A stretch of 22,481 nucleotides of DNA from NIOZ-UU35 sp964344175. GTDB taxonomy: Bacteria > Chloroflexota > Anaerolineae > Anaerolineales > UBA11858. Location of the stretch: positions 1 through 22,481 of the forward strand of contig CAYFMI010000067.1 in the NCBI GenBank assembly GCA_964344175.1, in the 5' to 3' direction. Of this stretch, positions 21,193 to 22,481 are shown in pieces (within the stretch, counting starts at the first letter, position 1; each line of letters opens with the position of its first letter). The notes below the pieces were generated by a model. It was not told the DNA's origin and ran no database searches. It worked only from the letters and a program-made list of their open reading frames with translations. The translations under genes and the position numbers were made by a program.

Positions 21193-22347
21193 TTATGAAA
21201 GTTGCAGTAATGTCGATGCGAGTTTCGTGAATTGTTCCGCTGTCAGGCTGTTAGGTTGTTGTACGACCATGGGCGAATTGATTTCAAGGGCTTTGTAGGC
21301 CAGGTCGGGAGCGGGAGTGATAACCGTGGCAATCGGATGCCCCAATCCTTCTTGAACCTCAGACCAATTCATTTGCAGACCGCTGCGCAGGCGATTTACA
21401 ATCGCTGCTCGAATGCGTCCCTTGCCAATCCCCAGTGAGACCAAATCCTCGATCAGCGCCTGGGTTTGTTTCACGCTCGATGGTGAAGGCTCTAAGACGA
21501 CAATAAACTCATCGCAGAATTCAAGCACGGCTTGTGAAAGCGGCGGCAGCGATGGCCCCAAGTCGATAACCGCATAGCGCGCCAGATTAGGCAATTGACG
21601 AGTAATGCTTCGAAATTGTTCTACCCGATTGAAGTAAACTGCATCGCGCGGCCTTTGTGGCGCCATTAAAACCTGGATCCCCGATTGATGGGAAACGATC
21701 TCTTTTTGGATATCCATGGCTGAGATTGACGTAGGATCCTTGCGGAGGAGCTGGGTGACACCATTGGAACTGTGATACCCCAGGCTGGCACCAATATCGC
21801 CGCTGCCGGGGCGCAAGTCGGCTACGACCACGCTTTCGCGAGTCAACTTGTGGATCGTGATCGCCAAATTGGTGACCAGTGAGGAGACCCCCAGGCCGCC
21901 CTTAGCGGACAAAACGCCAACGACATACCCCCGCACTTGAGCAGGCTGAACTCTTTCTTGTACTGCTCGCGAGGCCTTCGAACGGGCCAGGAGTGCTTTT
22001 ACCTGAGCAAGTAGCTCGCGCGGCTGGGTAGGCTTTGTCAGGTAAGCATCGGCCCCCGATTCGAGACCTTCGACTTTGTCATCAACTTGGGCTTTGGCGG
22101 TGAACATAATGATGGGAATCCCCGCCGTCACTTCGTGGGAACGCAAACGTTGCGCGACTTCGAAGCCGCTCATGTCGGGCATCATCACATCAAGCAGGAC
22201 AAGATCGGGCCGTTCTGCCTGGGCTTTCTTTATGGCTCGCTCGCCATTATCCGCGGCGCTGATTTGATATCCCTGGCGTTCAAGCATTAACCCTACAAGG
22301 CGCAGGGTCTCGACATCATCATCAACGATTAACACCTTATCAGTCAT
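21193..22347 (-). CDS. Response regulator fused to CpaE/TadZ-like MinD-family ATPase domain
   Basis: 384 residues. The REC domain (1-122) has Asp10 and Asp11, phospho-acceptor Asp53 (LVLLDVMMPDMSG), Thr83 and Lys105, so it should be phosphorylatable. After a short linker, residues about 140-384 form a MinD/ParA-like fold: KGGLGVSSLVTNLA (149-162), DLRPGSGDIGASLG (177-190) and IDLGPSLPPLSQAVLE. The second P-loop lysine of KGGVGKT is Val154, as in CpaE/TadZ proteins of Tad-type pili, where nucleotide binding is weak or altered. Such proteins localise secretion or pilus machinery at a cell pole. No tad/flp gene is in the window. AAGGAGG 5 bases before the ATG is a strong ribosome site. It is the first gene of the operon with Sir2 and the kinase. 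Confidence 0.92.
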   Translation of the reverse strand: MTDKVLIVDDDVETLRLVGLMLERQGYQISAADNGERAIKKAQAERPDLVLLDVMMPDMSGFEVAQRLRSHEVTAGIPIIMFTAKAQVDDKVEGLESGADAYLTKPTQPRELLAQVKALLARSKASRAVQERVQPAQVRGYVVGVLSAKGGLGVSSLVTNLAITIHKLTRESVVVADLRPGSGDIGASLGYHSSNGVTQLLRKDPTSISAMDIQKEIVSHQSGIQVLMAPQRPRDAVYFNRVEQFRSITRQLPNLARYAVIDLGPSLPPLSQAVLEFCDEFIVVLEPSPSSVKQTQALIEDLVSLGIGKGRIRAAIVNRLRSGLQMNWSEVQEGLGHPIATVITPAPDLAYKALEINSPMVVQQPNSLTAEQFTKLASTLLQLS

Positions 22348-22408
22348 TTTTCCTCCTTAGGAAAACAACCACAGTCAGCTTTTTTTGGGATGACTGACTT
22401 ATGCAATA

Positions 22409-22414
22409 AGTATA
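22409..22414 (-). promoter_or_regulatory. TATACT -10-like box for the REC-CpaE/Sir2/kinase operon
   Basis: On the minus strand TATACT lies 62 bases upstream of the ATG at 22347, preceded by an A/T-rich stretch and a poor -35. The leader of about 55 bases contains a small cagtc/gactg pairing around an A-run. The remaining upstream bases (22415-22481) show nothing firm. Confidence 0.4.
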
Positions 22415-22481
22415 CCTGATTTTAATATTAAATAAAACGACTCTGATCTAGTTATTTAGTACTCCTGCCCAAAAAGGCGTA

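Noticed and set aside
22456..22481. Possible C-terminal end of an upstream minus-strand gene (reads RLFGQEY then stop)
   Set aside because: It is only seven codons, all three frames close nearby, and nothing beyond the window is visible to support it.
1..22481. CRISPR array, tRNA, rRNA, riboswitch or transposase gene
   Set aside because: No regularly spaced direct repeats, cloverleaf-like or conserved RNA cores, or DDE-type protein motifs were seen on either strand.

Overview
The window is protein-coding bacterial DNA of moderately high GC, about 18 genes long. It looks chromosomal and most resembles a Chloroflexota (Anaerolineae-type) genome. That assignment is an inference from gene content: secreted proteins and lipoproteins with a short C-x4-C-x8-C-x3-C module, a response regulator fused to a CpaE/TadZ-like ATPase, an endonuclease-type MutL, and several small palindromic dispersed repeats. 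There is no rRNA, tRNA, CRISPR array, phage or transposase gene. No gene-free stretch exceeds 300 bases. The longest gaps (about 135-200 bases) hold the repeats and candidate promoters listed as features.

All genes lie on the minus strand except the DUF364-like gene and mutL. Reading left to right: (1) 1-10076 is an accessory, envelope-directed block. It holds the start of a PLP-dependent decarboxylase that runs off the window, a 1047-residue secreted protein with three propeller-like regions, a divergent M50-like membrane protein whose HExxH reads HNLGH, two secreted proteins that may be related to polysaccharide deacetylases, a zinc-ribbon membrane protein, and two lipoproteins. Three of the secreted proteins carry the same four-cysteine N-terminal module. 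(2) 10251-10991 (+) is a lone DUF364-like gene, divergent from the lipoproteins and closed by a terminator shared with the convergent rocD. (3) 14095-11029 is a compact three-gene run: YugP-like zinc metallopeptidase, acyltransferase-like membrane protein, ornithine aminotransferase. (4) 15770-14232 is an S41 (CtpA-type) peptidase lipoprotein bracketed by two copies of a small MITE-like repeat. (5) 17415-15969 is a HAD phosphatase followed by a CoA-transferase alpha subunit with no beta subunit nearby. (6) 17475-19229 (+) is mutL. (7) 22347-19226 is a tight three-gene operon: REC-CpaE/TadZ-like protein, Sir2 deacylase, GAF sensor histidine kinase.

The most notable points are the sirtuin between a response regulator and a histidine kinase in an overlapping operon, the repeated cysteine module in neighbouring secreted proteins of unknown function, the degenerate metalloprotease motif, the MITE-like repeats around the S41 gene, and the decarboxylase reading frame that stops matching its family a few dozen bases before the window edge. 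All functions come from motif recognition by eye; no database search was run.
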